NCBI GenBank assembly: GCA_022605955.1
Contig: JAKCOZ010000010.1
Span: forward strand, 1,240,001-1,304,000
Length of the DNA: 64,000 nt
Reading direction: 5' to 3'
Source of the DNA: Rallus limicola
Lineage: Eukaryota; Chordata; Aves; Gruiformes; Rallidae
Under the pieces are notes generated by a model. It saw nothing but the letters and a program-made list of their open reading frames with translations, had not been told where the DNA came from and made no database searches. Both the position numbers and the translations under genes were made by a program. This document shows positions 1 through 11,372 of the stretch, piece by piece. Position 1 is the first letter of the stretch. Every line of letters starts with the position of its first letter.

Positions 1-2110
1 ACTTGAACTTACAATGTAAATTTCCTTGTTTGTGGTGTTTATGTTGTTCCAACAGGTTTCAATTTTCATGAAAATGCTTGGCAAGAAATATATTCAGACC
101 ATCCACAAATTCACTTATCAGAGGATTTAAAAAGGGAAAAAAAATAAAAGGCCAGTATTCTATGTACCAAATAACTGATGTATATTCACCATTTACAAAA
201 GAAAAAAAGAAGGAAAAATAATCAATTCTGCCTAACACTCCATTCCTATTCTTTCTCACTACAATTTAATTATCAACTTGGAGTAGAAAAATACTGCTAA
301 TGAAATTATTTTCTGCTTCAGTTAATAGTTTTTCCAGAAAACAGTGGTTTAAACAAATTTTGATGATATGCCTAATTTTCATTCACATTTTAAAAAATGT
401 TTCTTATAACTTCATGCTGAATAAATTATATTAAAGAACATATACAAAGACATTATATGTATACATACATTATATGCATGTATACATATATAAGGTTTTC
501 AAAGTAAAGCATACTTATTTTTTTAAATTAAAATAATATTGGAAATTTTCACTATAAGAAAAAAAAAAGGTGTTGATTGGGGAGAATGTTCCTACCTGGA
601 GCAAAAATACATTTGAAAATTTCTCAGGAACTGAGTGTCTCAATTTCACTTGCATATCTTTACAACCCCACTTTTCAATATTTGGTACATGGTCTTTCAG
701 TGATTTCTTTAACTTGTAATAAAGCCTGCAGATTAGTCAGTGGAAACAAAAAGCTGAATAACCAAACAACTCCTATAGCAATCAAAAAGTCATTAAACTA
801 TTTGTGTAATTGTATATCAACAATATTGCAAGACATTCTGTTTCCTGTAGCTACATTATGTTCTTAAGATTTTTGTTGTCTTGATAAAAGTTGATCTGTG
901 TCCTGAATTATCTGCCAGGCCTATAGTTTTATTATCTTAACACCATTGTAAAAACTGCAGAATTTCCTGCCTTGAGTTGCCAGAAAGCATCACTTTACCA
1001 CATACACATCACACCTTATTTTAAAAATACATAATCTTTCAAGCTGGTTATTGCTACATTTCACTTTTCTTTGGGTGGCCAGCCCTGTCATCCATCCCTC
1101 TTCAAAGGCCTGATTCCTCTTCACACTTTACAAAGCTATGTTGTATCTGAATTTAGGACTGCATGCATTTATTAGAAAGATCAAAACACACAATATTGTC
1201 CCAAAATGTTTTTCAATAATGTGCCTGTAATGAAAGTGTTTGACCACAAATATAATTCTGCACCACTAAAGGAACGTAACTCATAGCTTTGCAGATACTT
1301 TTTTCCACAAGTCAAAGAGCATTCCCAACCATGTTTTGTGATCAGATTGTCCTTCAGAATTGTTTTGGACATAACCACCAATTGTTTTCTTCCATTGGCA
1401 AGCAGTTTAATAAGTTTGAGATTTATTTTATTTGATTTTTTCAGAACTCATGATTCATTTGAAACCTTACTGCATCCAACCCTAAATCATATTAGGTATG
1501 CTTCATAAGCAGTGACTAGCAAACACAGATATGCTTCAAAGCACAGCTCACTTTCACAATGCCTTGAATATTGTCAGACTGCAGCTTTCACATAGCCAGT
1601 CTCTCATTGAAACACTCTGCCATGAAGTAGCTCGTACAAGGAATGAGCTTCACAATCATCTATAACATTTTTTATCCTGTAGTCTATAATTTCCACTTTG
1701 TAGTCTTCCATCATTAACTGTATCATGGCAGGAGCCTTTTGGTCACAATATGCATACATTCCATATAAGATAGAATTAATAATTCTTTAAAAAATTTAAA
1801 AAAAGTGTCCTGCAGAGTGTAACAGATAGGTGCAACTTACTAGTGGCATAAAATCAGATAGCAACATATTTTACCTAAAGAACATCATATGTATCTGTAA
1901 CTAGCAATACTGTAGTAGCAGTGCATTTCAGACTGAAGAGAATCACAAAGTTGTAGCAAAAATTAAAGAATAAAATATCAAGATCAAACTATATTTGACC
2001 TTTTTTCCAGTGTAAACTCTCAAAACTCGCTGATGCTTGATTTGGAGATAACTTTATTGGTGTGTTGATGGCAGCTGCATAGTGCATTCCCTGCTTTGCT
2101 TCCAGCATAT
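1..2110. other. AT-rich single-copy DNA, no gene seen
   Basis: I see no repeat-family signature and no convincing exon. Open frames are short (at most 96 codons) and AT-driven. A near-palindrome lies at 454-490 and is listed separately. Confidence 0.6.
454..490. repeat. AT-rich imperfect palindrome (37 bp)
   Basis: The outer 13 bases on each side (TATATGTATACAT and its complement) pair perfectly. The centre has five non-pairing positions, so about 32 of 37 positions are self-complementary. It is built from alternating purine/pyrimidine TATG/CATA units and could extrude as a cruciform; such sequences also arise by microsatellite growth. Confidence 0.7.
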
Positions 2111-2282
2111 TGTCATGGTTCAGTCCCAGGAAGTGACTGTGCACTTAGAACCTCTGGCTCACACCACCCCTCTCCTGGGAGGACAGACAAAGCCCCACAA
2201 ATGTGGGTAAGGACATTTACGGACACCACTACTAAATGGAAACAACAACACACCCATGACAGAATACACAAATGGTGATCAT

Positions 2283-3815
2283 AGCATAATAGAATCATAG
2301 GATCATAGAATCATAGAAGCATAGAATCGTAGAAGCATAGAATCATAGAATCATAGAATGGTCTGGGTTGGAATGGACCCCAAGGATCATAGAGCTCCAA
2401 CCTGCCTGCCACAGGCAAGGCCACGAACCTCCAGGCCTGGAGGTTGCCCAGGGCCCCATCCAACCTGGTCTTGAACACCTCCAGGGACAGGGCATCCACC
2501 ACCTCTCTAGGAAGCCTGTTCCAGCACCTTAATCACTTTCTCTGTAAAGAACTTCCCCCTAATAACCAATTTAAACCTTCCCTCCTTTAGCTTCAATCCA
2601 CCCCATCTTGTCCTGCCACTATCTACACTTTTAAAACGTTTAACCCCTTCCTGTTTGTATGCTCCGCTAAGGTACTGGAAGCCTGCAATGATGTCCCCCC
2701 CACAGCCTTCTCTTCTCTAGGCTGAACAAGCCCAGCCCCCTCAGCCTCTCCTTGTAGGAGAGATGCTCCAGCCCTCTAATCATCTTCATGGTCCTCCTCT
2801 GATTCCTCTCCAACAGTTCCAGATCATTCTTCTACTGGGGGCCCCAGATCTGGACACAGTACTCCAGATGGGGCCTCATGAGGGAGGAGTAGAGAGGGAC
2901 AATCACCTCCCTGTCCCTGCTGGCCACCCCTCTTCTGATGCAGCTCAGGATACCATTGGCCTTCCGAGCTGCAAGAGCACACTGCTGGCTCATGTGAAGT
3001 TTCTCATCCACCAGAATCCCCAGGTCCTTCTCAGCAGGGTTACTCTCAAGGAGCTCTTCTCCCAGTCTGTAAATATGTCTGGGATTCTTCTGGCCCAAGT
3101 GCAAGACCTTGCACTGTGCTGCGTTGAACCTCATTAGGTTCACCTGGGGCCCACCTTTCCAGCCTGTCAAGATCCCTCTGGTTGGCTTCCTTTCCACACC
3201 ACAGTGGTTGTGTTAACCACACCACTCAGCTTGGTGTCACCCACTGACTTGCTGAGGGTGCACTCAATTCCATCATCAATGTCATTGATAAAGATGTTAA
3301 AGAGTACCAGTCCCCAGACAGACCCCTGGGGGACACTGCTTGTCACCGGCCTCCACCTGGACACAGACCCATTGACCACCACCCTTTGTCAACGTCCTTT
3401 CAGCCAGTTTCTTATCCACTGGATGGTCCACCCATCAAATCCACATCTCTCCAATGTAGAGATAAGGATGTGGTGGGGGAACATGTCAAAGGCCTTGCAC
3501 AAGTCCAGGTAGATGACCTTGGTTGCCTTCCCTTTATCCACCAGTGTTGTCACTCCATCACAGAAGGTCACCAGATTGATAAGGTACTCTTTCCCTTGGT
3601 TGTGCTCTAGCATGTCCAGGAGGATCTGTTCCATGATCTTCCCAGGCACAGAGGTGAGGCTCACCGGCCTGGAGTTCCCTGGATCTTCCTTGCTCCCTCT
3701 CTTATAAATGGGATTGATCCTTTTTCCAATTCCCAGGGACCTCATCTTCCCCAGGGACCTCATCCAAGAAATGTTGAACACTTTACTTACCCAAGGAGGT
3801 GATAACACAGAAGAG
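2283..3815 (-). mobile_element. CR1 LINE, 5'-truncated, 3' part of ORF2 plus 3' UTR
   Basis: CR1 is a non-LTR retrotransposon whose ORF2 encodes an endonuclease and reverse transcriptase. Reading the minus strand, the copy starts near the RT finger region (KEDPGN, then RPVSLTSVPGK), continues through motif A (YLDLCKAFD) and the GWTIQWIRNWLKGR region, and reaches motif C, where the usual FADD is degraded to SVGD. It then runs through the conserved C-terminal region (EYCVQIWGP) into the 3' UTR and the ATTCTATG tail. The frame is broken into at least three pieces (3826-3389, 3382-3167, 3197-2832). A short direct duplication (CCAGGGACCTCATC, about 3734-3770) lies near its 5' edge. Loss of a catalytic Asp, frameshifts and truncation make it inactive. 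It inserted into the surrounding LTR. Confidence 0.93.
2290..2361 (-). repeat. Expanded CR1 3' octamer tail, about nine units
   Basis: Nine consecutive octamers of the form TAGAATCA, with variants TAGGATCA, TAGAAGCA and TAGAATCG, precede the CR1 3' UTR. Other CR1 copies in the window have one to three units. Confidence 0.85.
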
Positions 3816-4141
3816 GACGGACCCACCCCTCCCCTTTTATTGAGGGAGTGATGTCACTTGGTTTGGAAAAGAGCTTGACCCAGCTTCTGATCACCTGTGG
3901 TTGCTCCTTGGGGAAGTTAACTCTATCCTGGCTGGAATTAGGACACTGATACTAAGATGCAGCCATAAAACCTGTATTCATTCAGAACTAAGGAGGTTCA
4001 GCTGCTTGATGCTCTGTCAGCAGACTTGATCCTGTGGTTCATTTTTAAACAATCTGAGCACAGAGCACCTATAAGATCTGCAAGTTACTATATCCAGTAC
4101 CAGTCATACAATGCAGTGACTTATTTTAAGGTTATTTCCTT

Positions 4142-4571
4142 CACAGAATTATAGAATAGTTTGGGTTGGAAGTGATCTTTAAAGATTATGTATTCCAAAC
4201 ATCCTGCCACAGACAGGGACTTCCTTTACTATATCAGACTGCCCAAAGCCCCATCCAACCTGACCTTGCACACTTCTGGGTCAGGGCATCCACAACTACT
4301 CTAAGCAACCTGTTCCAGTGTCTCACCACTCTCACCATGGAAAATACTTCTTTCTCCAATCTATTTCTACTCTCTTTCAGTTTGAATCCAGTACACCTTG
4401 TTCTGTCGCTACAGACCTTCCTGAAAAGTCTCTTCACCTTTCTTATCAGCTCCCTTTATAGAATTAAAGGCTTCCATAAGATACCTCTGGACCCTTCTCT
4501 TATTTCTCCAAGCTGAACAACCCCAACTCTCTCAGCCTGACTTTACAGAAGAGATGTTCTAACCTTCTGAT
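4142..4571 (-). mobile_element. CR1 LINE 3' UTR fragment, diverged
   Basis: The fragment begins with the reverse complement of the CR1 tail (CACAGAATTATAGAATAG), then TTTGGGTTGGAAGTGATCTTTAAAG. It follows the CR1 3' order: hydrophilic C-terminal codons, the 'noted GTTCCAGTGTCTCACCAC' block, then the AAGCTGAACAACCCCAACTC block. It has many substitutions and no open frame of significance. It lies between the two TGTCATGG-family LTRs. Confidence 0.88.
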
Positions 4572-4960
4572 CACATTTTTAATACTATCTACATTTCCAG
4601 TTCCTTCACTGTTTTCAGAATGCCTTTCTTTAACCTCTCTTATTCAGCACATCACTACAAATATTTTCCAAAATCTATATATAGGTGTTTTTTCTGTTGT
4701 CCCATAGTTCTTCAGCAAGGTTACCTAACCATTGGAGAATATATTAAAGGGCTAGTAAAGCAAAACATTGCAATGTTAGACCAGCCCATAAAGATATTCT
4801 CTGTCTCCAATTTAAAAATGAAGCTAGAAGACTGAGCAGATTATCAGCTACTTTTCTCTTCCCTAGCTACTTATGAGCCGTTTATCTACTGTCATATTGA
4901 AAATGCATGCAAAGCTCTATTGACCGGAAACTTAATACATTTCAGAAACAGATGTAGCAT

Positions 4961-5192
4961 TATCATGATTCAGGCGCAGCCAGCAGCTGAGCACCATTCT
5001 GCCTCTTGCTCAGTCATCTCCTAGCAGGATGGGCAGACAAAGGCTAACCGCAGAGCGGGATAAGGTCAATTTGCCCCCTTTTCTAATGAGCATGATGTCA
5101 CAGGGTATGGAAAACACCCTTGTTCAGCTCAGCTCACCTGTGCCTCCCTCTTGGGAAAATTAATTCTGTCCTATCCAAAATCAGGAGAGGCA
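4961..5192 (+). mobile_element. Short LTR of the TGTCATGG family
   Basis: It begins TATCATGATTCAGGCGCAGC, a one-transition variant of the TGTCATGG terminus. It contains the GCCAGCAGCTGAGCACC segment and GAGCATGATGTCACAGG, and finishes in TAATTCTGTCC...AATCAGGAGAGGCA. At 232 bp it lacks the middle of a full LTR. The pentamer after it (CATAA) resembles the pentamer before the LTR at 2111 (CATAT), which would fit both LTRs belonging to one small provirus. The right boundary is uncertain by several bases. Confidence 0.65.
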
Positions 5193-8100
5193 CATAAAAA
5201 TATTTTATAAAAACAAAACTGTGTTTTTCAAGTTAAAGGCAAAGAATTAAGAGATATCAAGAAAAGCTGAGAAAATGCAAGTAACATTGTAGTGCCATGA
5301 CATGTCTGTCCATCTTCAGACAGCTTTTTGGTAGCATTAGGCCTGATGGACCATTATCAAATTATGCAATAAAAATTATGCAATTTAAGACCTAACATTC
5401 ACCAGGAGGAAATTCCCTTTCCAGCCTTTCTTTTCCCTACATCCTCTGCATTTTTTTCCTAAGCAGCTTGAAAGACTCTACATTATGAAACTTTTAAAAT
5501 CAGTATTTGTCTTTCCAAAACAAGCAATTCTTTCCAGATAACTTCAAGCTGCAAAATCATAATGTAGAACTGAATCCCCTATTAAAGTCACGTAAGGACA
5601 GAAAATTGAACATGAATCAGTGGCTGAGCATTCGTTTGCTTTGTGTTTGCATTTTGAAAATGACACCCATTCCATTAAAATTTAATCAGCATACCAGGCT
5701 TCCTGCAGTTTTAAACAGATGTAAATTTTGAGATAATAATGCAGGTATAACCTCTGTGAGTTTATTAATCAGTTTATCTAGCTTATATTTACATCAGGTG
5801 CAAGTTGACCAAGAAAATTTCTCAAGGACACATACAGCATGGTATATTTCAACATGAAATGATGGGTTGCCTTATTGTTAAAACTGTTGAGTTTTTTTAA
5901 ATACATTAATTTTTCCACATTAAAGCAAAAGGCGGATTAAAAGGTCTGATTATGAGACAGCTCAACATTTTTTCAAAAACTTTTTCCCAGGAGTCAACCT
6001 GCATGATTCCTGAGTTCTTAAAATAAACCAATTTTTCTATAATGTATGATGACAAAGACAGTAATCAAATGTATTTTCAGAGACAATAAGGAGAAAACAT
6101 CCTATGGCTGACGATAGTTGCAGGAGTTGAGGATGCAGCCTTTTGGATAACTCAGCTTTTGGGTTGTGGGGGGTTTTTTAGCCTCAAGTGAAAACTGCTG
6201 CCAGCAATCACCAGCTGATCCTGTTAGGCTTGGTTTCCTATATTGCTATTAATACATGAAATAATAGAAAAGATTTTTTATAGTGATGTAATTTCTTTTT
6301 TAATAAATCTGTATCAGGCAGACTAGGATTTGTTGCTTACTGTTGTCATCTTCATACAGAAAGAAGACCTGAAGCCTCAAATCAAAGGAAGAATTTCTAA
6401 AAAACAAGAACAAAACCAGCCAAACAAAAAGGAATTAATTTTCTGCCTGCTATTTGTAATCACTAATGTTTGAAGTTTACTGGTATAACACAAAGTAAAA
6501 AAAATAATCTCTTTTTTCATTAGGGAAACAATCTGCATGACAACATTCCAAAAAAAGATGACATTATGAGATACAATTCTCATTGTGAAAGCATATACAG
6601 AAAGGGAGACATCACAAGAAATGCTGTAGCATATATAAACTACATATTTTATGTAATTGCTACTTATACAGACAACTCAATCTTTGAAGAAAAAGATCCA
6701 TGAAAAACAACTAAAACAGTCTACATTTGCAAGTGAGTCCCCATAAGTTAAACAGACCTGAATGGCAGATGCTAGAACACAGATCCCTTCAGTTTGTGAA
6801 GGGGAGTTGACAATTCAATATAGAGGTTAAAATAAACAAACAAACAAAGCAACCTCTAAAGCAACTCAGAGCTTTGGCATGCATAACAAAGAGTAAGGCC
6901 CATACTTTATTATAAAGGCAGAGATTAGATTAGTACTTGCTAGCAGATTTAAACATAGATAAGGAATGATTTGGGGATGAAGTGCTTGATCCATGACTCA
7001 TTAAAAGTCTAAATGTCATCTCTAATACGTTGGCATATAGACAAGTCTGTACACTGTTCTGAATCAGTACTGAAGGTATCAGTCATGCTTCTTATACAGG
7101 TGTGGGCCTGCTTCTACCCAGGCAAAGTAAGTAGGATTTGTTACTTTTTCAGTAGATGGAGAAATGTATGCTTTCTCAGGTATAACGACGGTTGTCCCTG
7201 GAGACTCCAGGAGCTTATAGATTCCTCCTATAGCTTCTCATTCTCAAGGTAATTTTAAGAAAACAACAAATCTTTTGACAGTAACTTTTGCATTTCTACT
7301 TCCACAAAAACCTATTCTGTATAAAAATCAATGTGCTTCTGAAGATCAAGAAAAATGTCATTTTAGATTTATGAAAATACTCTGAAAAAAAATCTGTGTA
7401 ATCTTATGCACACCCAAAATGCTGTTTGCTCTTATATGGCATTACACCTTGGACAGTAAAGAACTTTAAGATCACAAAAAAAACAGCTTTCATAATAACA
7501 CATCCTTGATCAGGTTCTCCATACACAATGTGACAGCACCTATACAAATTTTTTGTTCTTTTTGCAACTAAAACCAGGCTTACAATTTATGCTTTCAGAA
7601 AAGGAAAGCATAATTGTAGGCCATATTTTAAACACACATCCCTTAATGGATCATGACAGTACTTAAGTTATCACTGTACATATAAAATTTGGCTGTGAAA
7701 TCCCAAGTCCAGGTGTCCCTAACTGAACAGTTCATTGTCATATTACAAGACACACCCACAGGTGAAGAAGACCCTTAGTCCGCATGGGCAGAGTGATTGA
7801 AGATGACACAGAAAATATTACAATTACTTGTAAATTATAAGCAAATCATTTAACTGGGAGTGTGTTACCATGTGTGTATAAATACAACAAAAGTGCTAGC
7901 TTTGTCTATCCTTTAAACAATTCCCTTTGGTCCTTTTCCTAGCAACCACCTAGCAACTATCTACAACCATTCTTAATTCTCAATTCATCGTAATATAGAG
8001 GCATGGTTAAATTTAAGTTTGAGGATAGTATAACCATCACACTTTTCTTTTTCAAGTTCTTCAAGAAACTTAGTGCCATATTCAGGAATATGATATTCAG

Positions 8101-9427
8101 TATAATATTCAGGATTATAATTTCTAGATTATCTGTAAGCTTTCCATAGGGAAAATATGTATCTTCAACCTGATATCAGGAACAGTTTGAAACCTATACC
8201 TTGCCAGCCTCCTGTTGACTTCAGTTTCCTCAGCCATCTGAGACTCCATTTGCATTACTTTTACTTTTCCTACAGAGCTGAGGTGCTGTGAGGTTTGCAC
8301 TTGATGAAAAGAAAGGTTTTAAATACAGGATGGGTACATACTGTTTAAAATACTGTATTTGCCTGAAAGAGCTCAGTAGCACTTTCATGCAGTGTTTCAG
8401 TACTAGCTTTCATTGGCACTTGAGTTATCAAAAATATGAAATCTCTTACTTGTCTGCCTGTGGTGGGCTGCAAATCCCCAAAACAGCACATTCTTAATAA
8501 TTTGCCGGGCCAGGCACTCATCCACCACACTCAGTAGCTGCTTATTCAGCTTATATAGCAAAGAAACTCACTCAGCTGCTCCAGATACCAAATGGTCTGA
8601 TAAAAATGGAATGTTGCAACTGCAGATGAAAATATTAAGCTCTTCACTGGCTAACAGAAGACTTTGCATTACATGAATTATTTGCAAACCTAGAGCACGT
8701 TACATTGGCTAAGCTCCAGCCTCAGCAGGGAAGAAATCAGGATGCAGGTTCTTCACACTGAAAAAAGAGGCATTTACATGCCTGGACACTTGAATGAAAT
8801 TTTTACATCTCAAAGTTTATGAATTGTGACTTTTAATTAAAAAACCCCAAACCCCAAGAGTCGAAGCAGAGTTGTGAGTCTTGCAAGAAAAACTTGACCT
8901 AGGTTTGGAACTCCCTCCCAAAACTGGTCTGTAGGTCTGAGTCCAGATAGACACGTTTAACTGGCACTGTGGTCTTCAATGTTTCTAACTAGTTAGTGTG
9001 ACTGCCTTGAAGCAAACTAAGTGTTTCCCTTTCCCCTGATGCTGTGTGGGCTGACAGTGTGGGAAAGTTTGATCATTTCTACTATGAATTAGACATTGCA
9101 ATGTCAAGATTAAGCTCCTACAAAGATCCAGTTTCAACACTCGTTTTATTTATCCTTTCTAATTTTGAAGAAACGCATTTAAAATAAGTAAACTTAGACA
9201 TGTAGGAAAAAAATATAATATGCATAAGCTATAATTTCCAGAGTAATGCAAAAGTAATTGCCAGAGAAACAACATGTGATACAGAAGGAGCTACATTCTT
9301 TAAATCTGTGTGATAAATTTTAAATATAATAAGCCATCTAAAATAGTGTAAATCTTTAATAAAGCAGGGATTGTTCTCTTTTACTCAAATTTTCATTTTG
9401 ATTTTTCTTAATTGCTTTTTCAGATCT
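5193..9427. other. Single-copy AT-rich DNA, no gene seen
   Basis: No repeat-family match or credible exon is visible. Open frames here are at most 79 codons and are not supported by splice context or composition. Confidence 0.6.
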
Positions 9428-10080
9428 CAGAATCACAGCATCCCAGAATGGCTGAAGTTGAAGGAACCTCTGGAAGTCACACTGCTAGGCGTTTTCCAGA
9501 GGTTCCTGGTGGCCCAAGACCATATCCAAACAGTTTTTGAAGGTCTCTGAGGGAGTCTCCACAACCTCCCTGGACAACTATAACAGTCACTTTCACAGTT
9601 AAAAAGTGTTTTCTGATGTTCAGAGGGAACCTACTGTGTTTCAGTTGGTGACCATTGCCTCTGGTCCTGTCACTGTGTATCACTAAAAAGAGCCTGACTC
9701 TGTCATGTTTACACCCTTCCCTCAGGTATTTATAGACATTAAGAAGTTCCCTCCTGACCCTTCTCTTATCCAGGCTAAATAGTTGTAGCTTCCTCAGCCT
9801 TCTCTCATAGAACATCTTCATGGTCCTTCACTGGACTGTATGTCTGTGTCTCTTTTCTACGAGGGAGCCCAGAACTAGGCACAATACTTCAGGCTATGGC
9901 CTCACCAGTGTTAAGTAGAGGTGGAGGATCATTTCTTTCAACCTGCTGGCAATATTTTGCCTAATGCAGCACAGAATACCAGTAGTCTTCTTTGCCACAG
10001 GGGCACATTGCTGGTTCATGTTCAGCATGGTGTCCAGTGGGACCCCCATGTCCTTTTCTGCCAATCTGCTTTTCAGTTGG

Positions 10081-10085
10081 GCAGC
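10081..10085. repeat. 5-bp target-site duplication, left copy (GCAGC)
   Basis: GCAGC immediately precedes the LTR edge and is repeated exactly at 11281-11285. Confidence 0.85.
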
Positions 10086-11280
10086 TGTTGCAGTTTCGCA
10101 TAGTTGGGCACTTGTAGAGAAGGGGGGACTGCTAGATGGCTCCTGCAAGAAGCAGCCAGAAGCTGTCTGCAGGCCCTCGATAGTAAACATCATCTGATTC
10201 AAGTCCAGAGTCATTGCTGACCAGGGCCAGGCCAATGGGCGATGGTCACAGTGCCTCTGGGAATCACATTTAGGAGAAAAAAAATGCAAGCAGCTGCATT
10301 TTGCCACCAGAGAAGGGAGTGAGAAGATGTAAGGAGCTGTGCAGACACCAAGGCCAGGGATGGGGAGAGGGGAGGAGGCGTCCCAGGTGCCAAAGAGAAT
10401 GATGCCCCTGCAGCTGGTGGAGAAACCCATGGTGGAGCGGGTGTCCCCCCACAGCCCATGGAAAAGGCCAAGATCCCACCTGTAGCCCATGGAGACACCC
10501 CACGCTGGAGCAGGTGGAGACAGACAGGAGATGCAGTGACCTGCATTGGAGCAAGCCCCTGCCAGCACTTGCAGCTCATGGAGAGAGACAGAGACACAGA
10601 GATGACCAAGGGAGAGATTTGTGCTGGGGCAAATTTTCTGGGGGGAGGCTGGTGATCCTGTGAAGGACTGGGACTGAGAGACCTCTGAGAGACATTGTAA
10701 TTTATGACTGTGTGCCATAGCAGTGACCCACTCTGGGGCAGCTGGTGAAGAGCTAAAGCCCTGTGGAAATGGACTCATGTTGGAGAAGTTTGTAAAGGAC
10801 TGTCTCCTGTGGGTGGGACCCCATGGTGCAGCAGACGCAGGGTGTGTGGAATGAATGGCAACCCCCCCACAGCCCCTGGCCAAGAAGGAAACCAAATTGT
10901 GAGGAACTGACCAAAACTCCCATTCCCCAAGACCCTGCCCCTCCCTGTGCCACAATAAGGGGGAAGAAGGGAGCAAAATCATGACTAAAGTGAAGTGTGC
11001 GAAGGAGGGAAGGCTGGGGGGAAGGTGCTTTAAGATCTGGTCATGCTTCTCATTAACTGACTCTGGTTGCACGGTGTGTGTAGTGTACTGTAATAAGTTA
11101 GATAGTTTTCTTCCCTTTAGTCTGTGTTGAGTCTGTTTTGCCCATGATGCTGATTGCGGAATGATCTCTTCCTGTCCTTTTCTGGACTCCTAATAAATAT
11201 TTTTTTCTTTAAAAAAAAAAAATATATATATCCCAGACTTTGGTGGGCTTCTGGCCTCCAGCCAGGCCTAAACCACCACA
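10086..11280 (-). mobile_element. Solo LTR, TGTGGTGG family (copy 1)
   Basis: On the plus strand the element begins TGTTGCAGTTTCGCATAG and ends AAACCACCACA, so read in reverse it has TG...CA termini and starts TGTGGTGGTTTAGGCC. It is 1195 bp and is flanked by a perfect GCAGC duplication. Five bases is the duplication size usual for class III (ERVL-like) avian retroviruses. The body is GC-richer than the surroundings and contains degenerate internal repeats of a unit around CAGCCCATGG and GCTGGAGCAGGTGG. There are no internal retroviral genes, so recombination between two LTRs left a solo copy. Two relatives lie at 29124 and 40120. The sense strand is inferred from how I remember this family being written. 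Confidence 0.85.
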
Positions 11281-11285
11281 GCAGC
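11281..11285. repeat. 5-bp target-site duplication, right copy (GCAGC)
   Basis: Exact repeat of 10081-10085 directly after the LTR terminus CCACCACA; CR1 sequence continues from here. Confidence 0.85.
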
Positions 11286-11372
11286 CTCTCATCATATACC
11301 AGTTTGTGCATTTGTTTCTTCACAGGTTGAAGGACTGTGCTTCCATTTGTTGAACTTATGGCAATTCTTAAC

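Larger units (their letters stand above)
2111..3945 (+). mobile_element. Endogenous retrovirus LTR (TGTCATGG family), split by a CR1
   Basis: The left part (2111-2282) starts with TGTCATGGTTCAGTCCCAGG, the terminus of a common avian LTR family. The right part (about 3826-3945) carries the family's ATGATGTCAC-like segment, seen here as GTGATGTCAC, and ends in a purine-rich stretch closing on GGACA. The intervening 1.5 kb is a minus-strand CR1. Without the CR1 the LTR is only about 290 bp, so it is internally deleted or a short subfamily. Flanking pentamers (CATAT before, CTGAT after) do not form a convincing duplication. A similar LTR starts at 4961 in the same orientation, so this may be the 5' LTR of a reduced provirus. 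The family assignment is from memory of avian repeats. Confidence 0.65.
9428..11372 (-). mobile_element. CR1 LINE fragment interrupted by an LTR
   Basis: Minus-strand CR1 sequence runs from the tail (CAGAATCACAGCATCCCAG) through the 3' UTR (GTGTTTTCTGATGTTCAGAG, CATTGCCTCTGGTCCTGTCA) and the C-terminal ORF2 block (GCCCAGAACTAGGCACAATA) to 10085. It resumes at 11281 (GCAGCCTCTC..., then TTGTTGAACTTATGG) and fades near 11372. Before the LTR arrived, the two halves were contiguous, as the repeated GCAGC at both junctions shows. The codons read on the minus strand just before the break (NMNQQCAPVAKKTTGILCCIRQN) are typical of the CR1 ORF2 C-terminal part, here shortened to the visible stretch. 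The right end is approximate. Confidence 0.88.

Noticed and set aside
2290..2361. Spaced direct repeats suggesting a CRISPR-like array
   Set aside because: The repeats are 8 bp, contiguous and form a CR1 tail in a vertebrate genome.
10110..11280. CpG-island-like promoter because of GC-richness
   Set aside because: The GC-rich block is an LTR shared with two other loci in the window; CpG is not dense.
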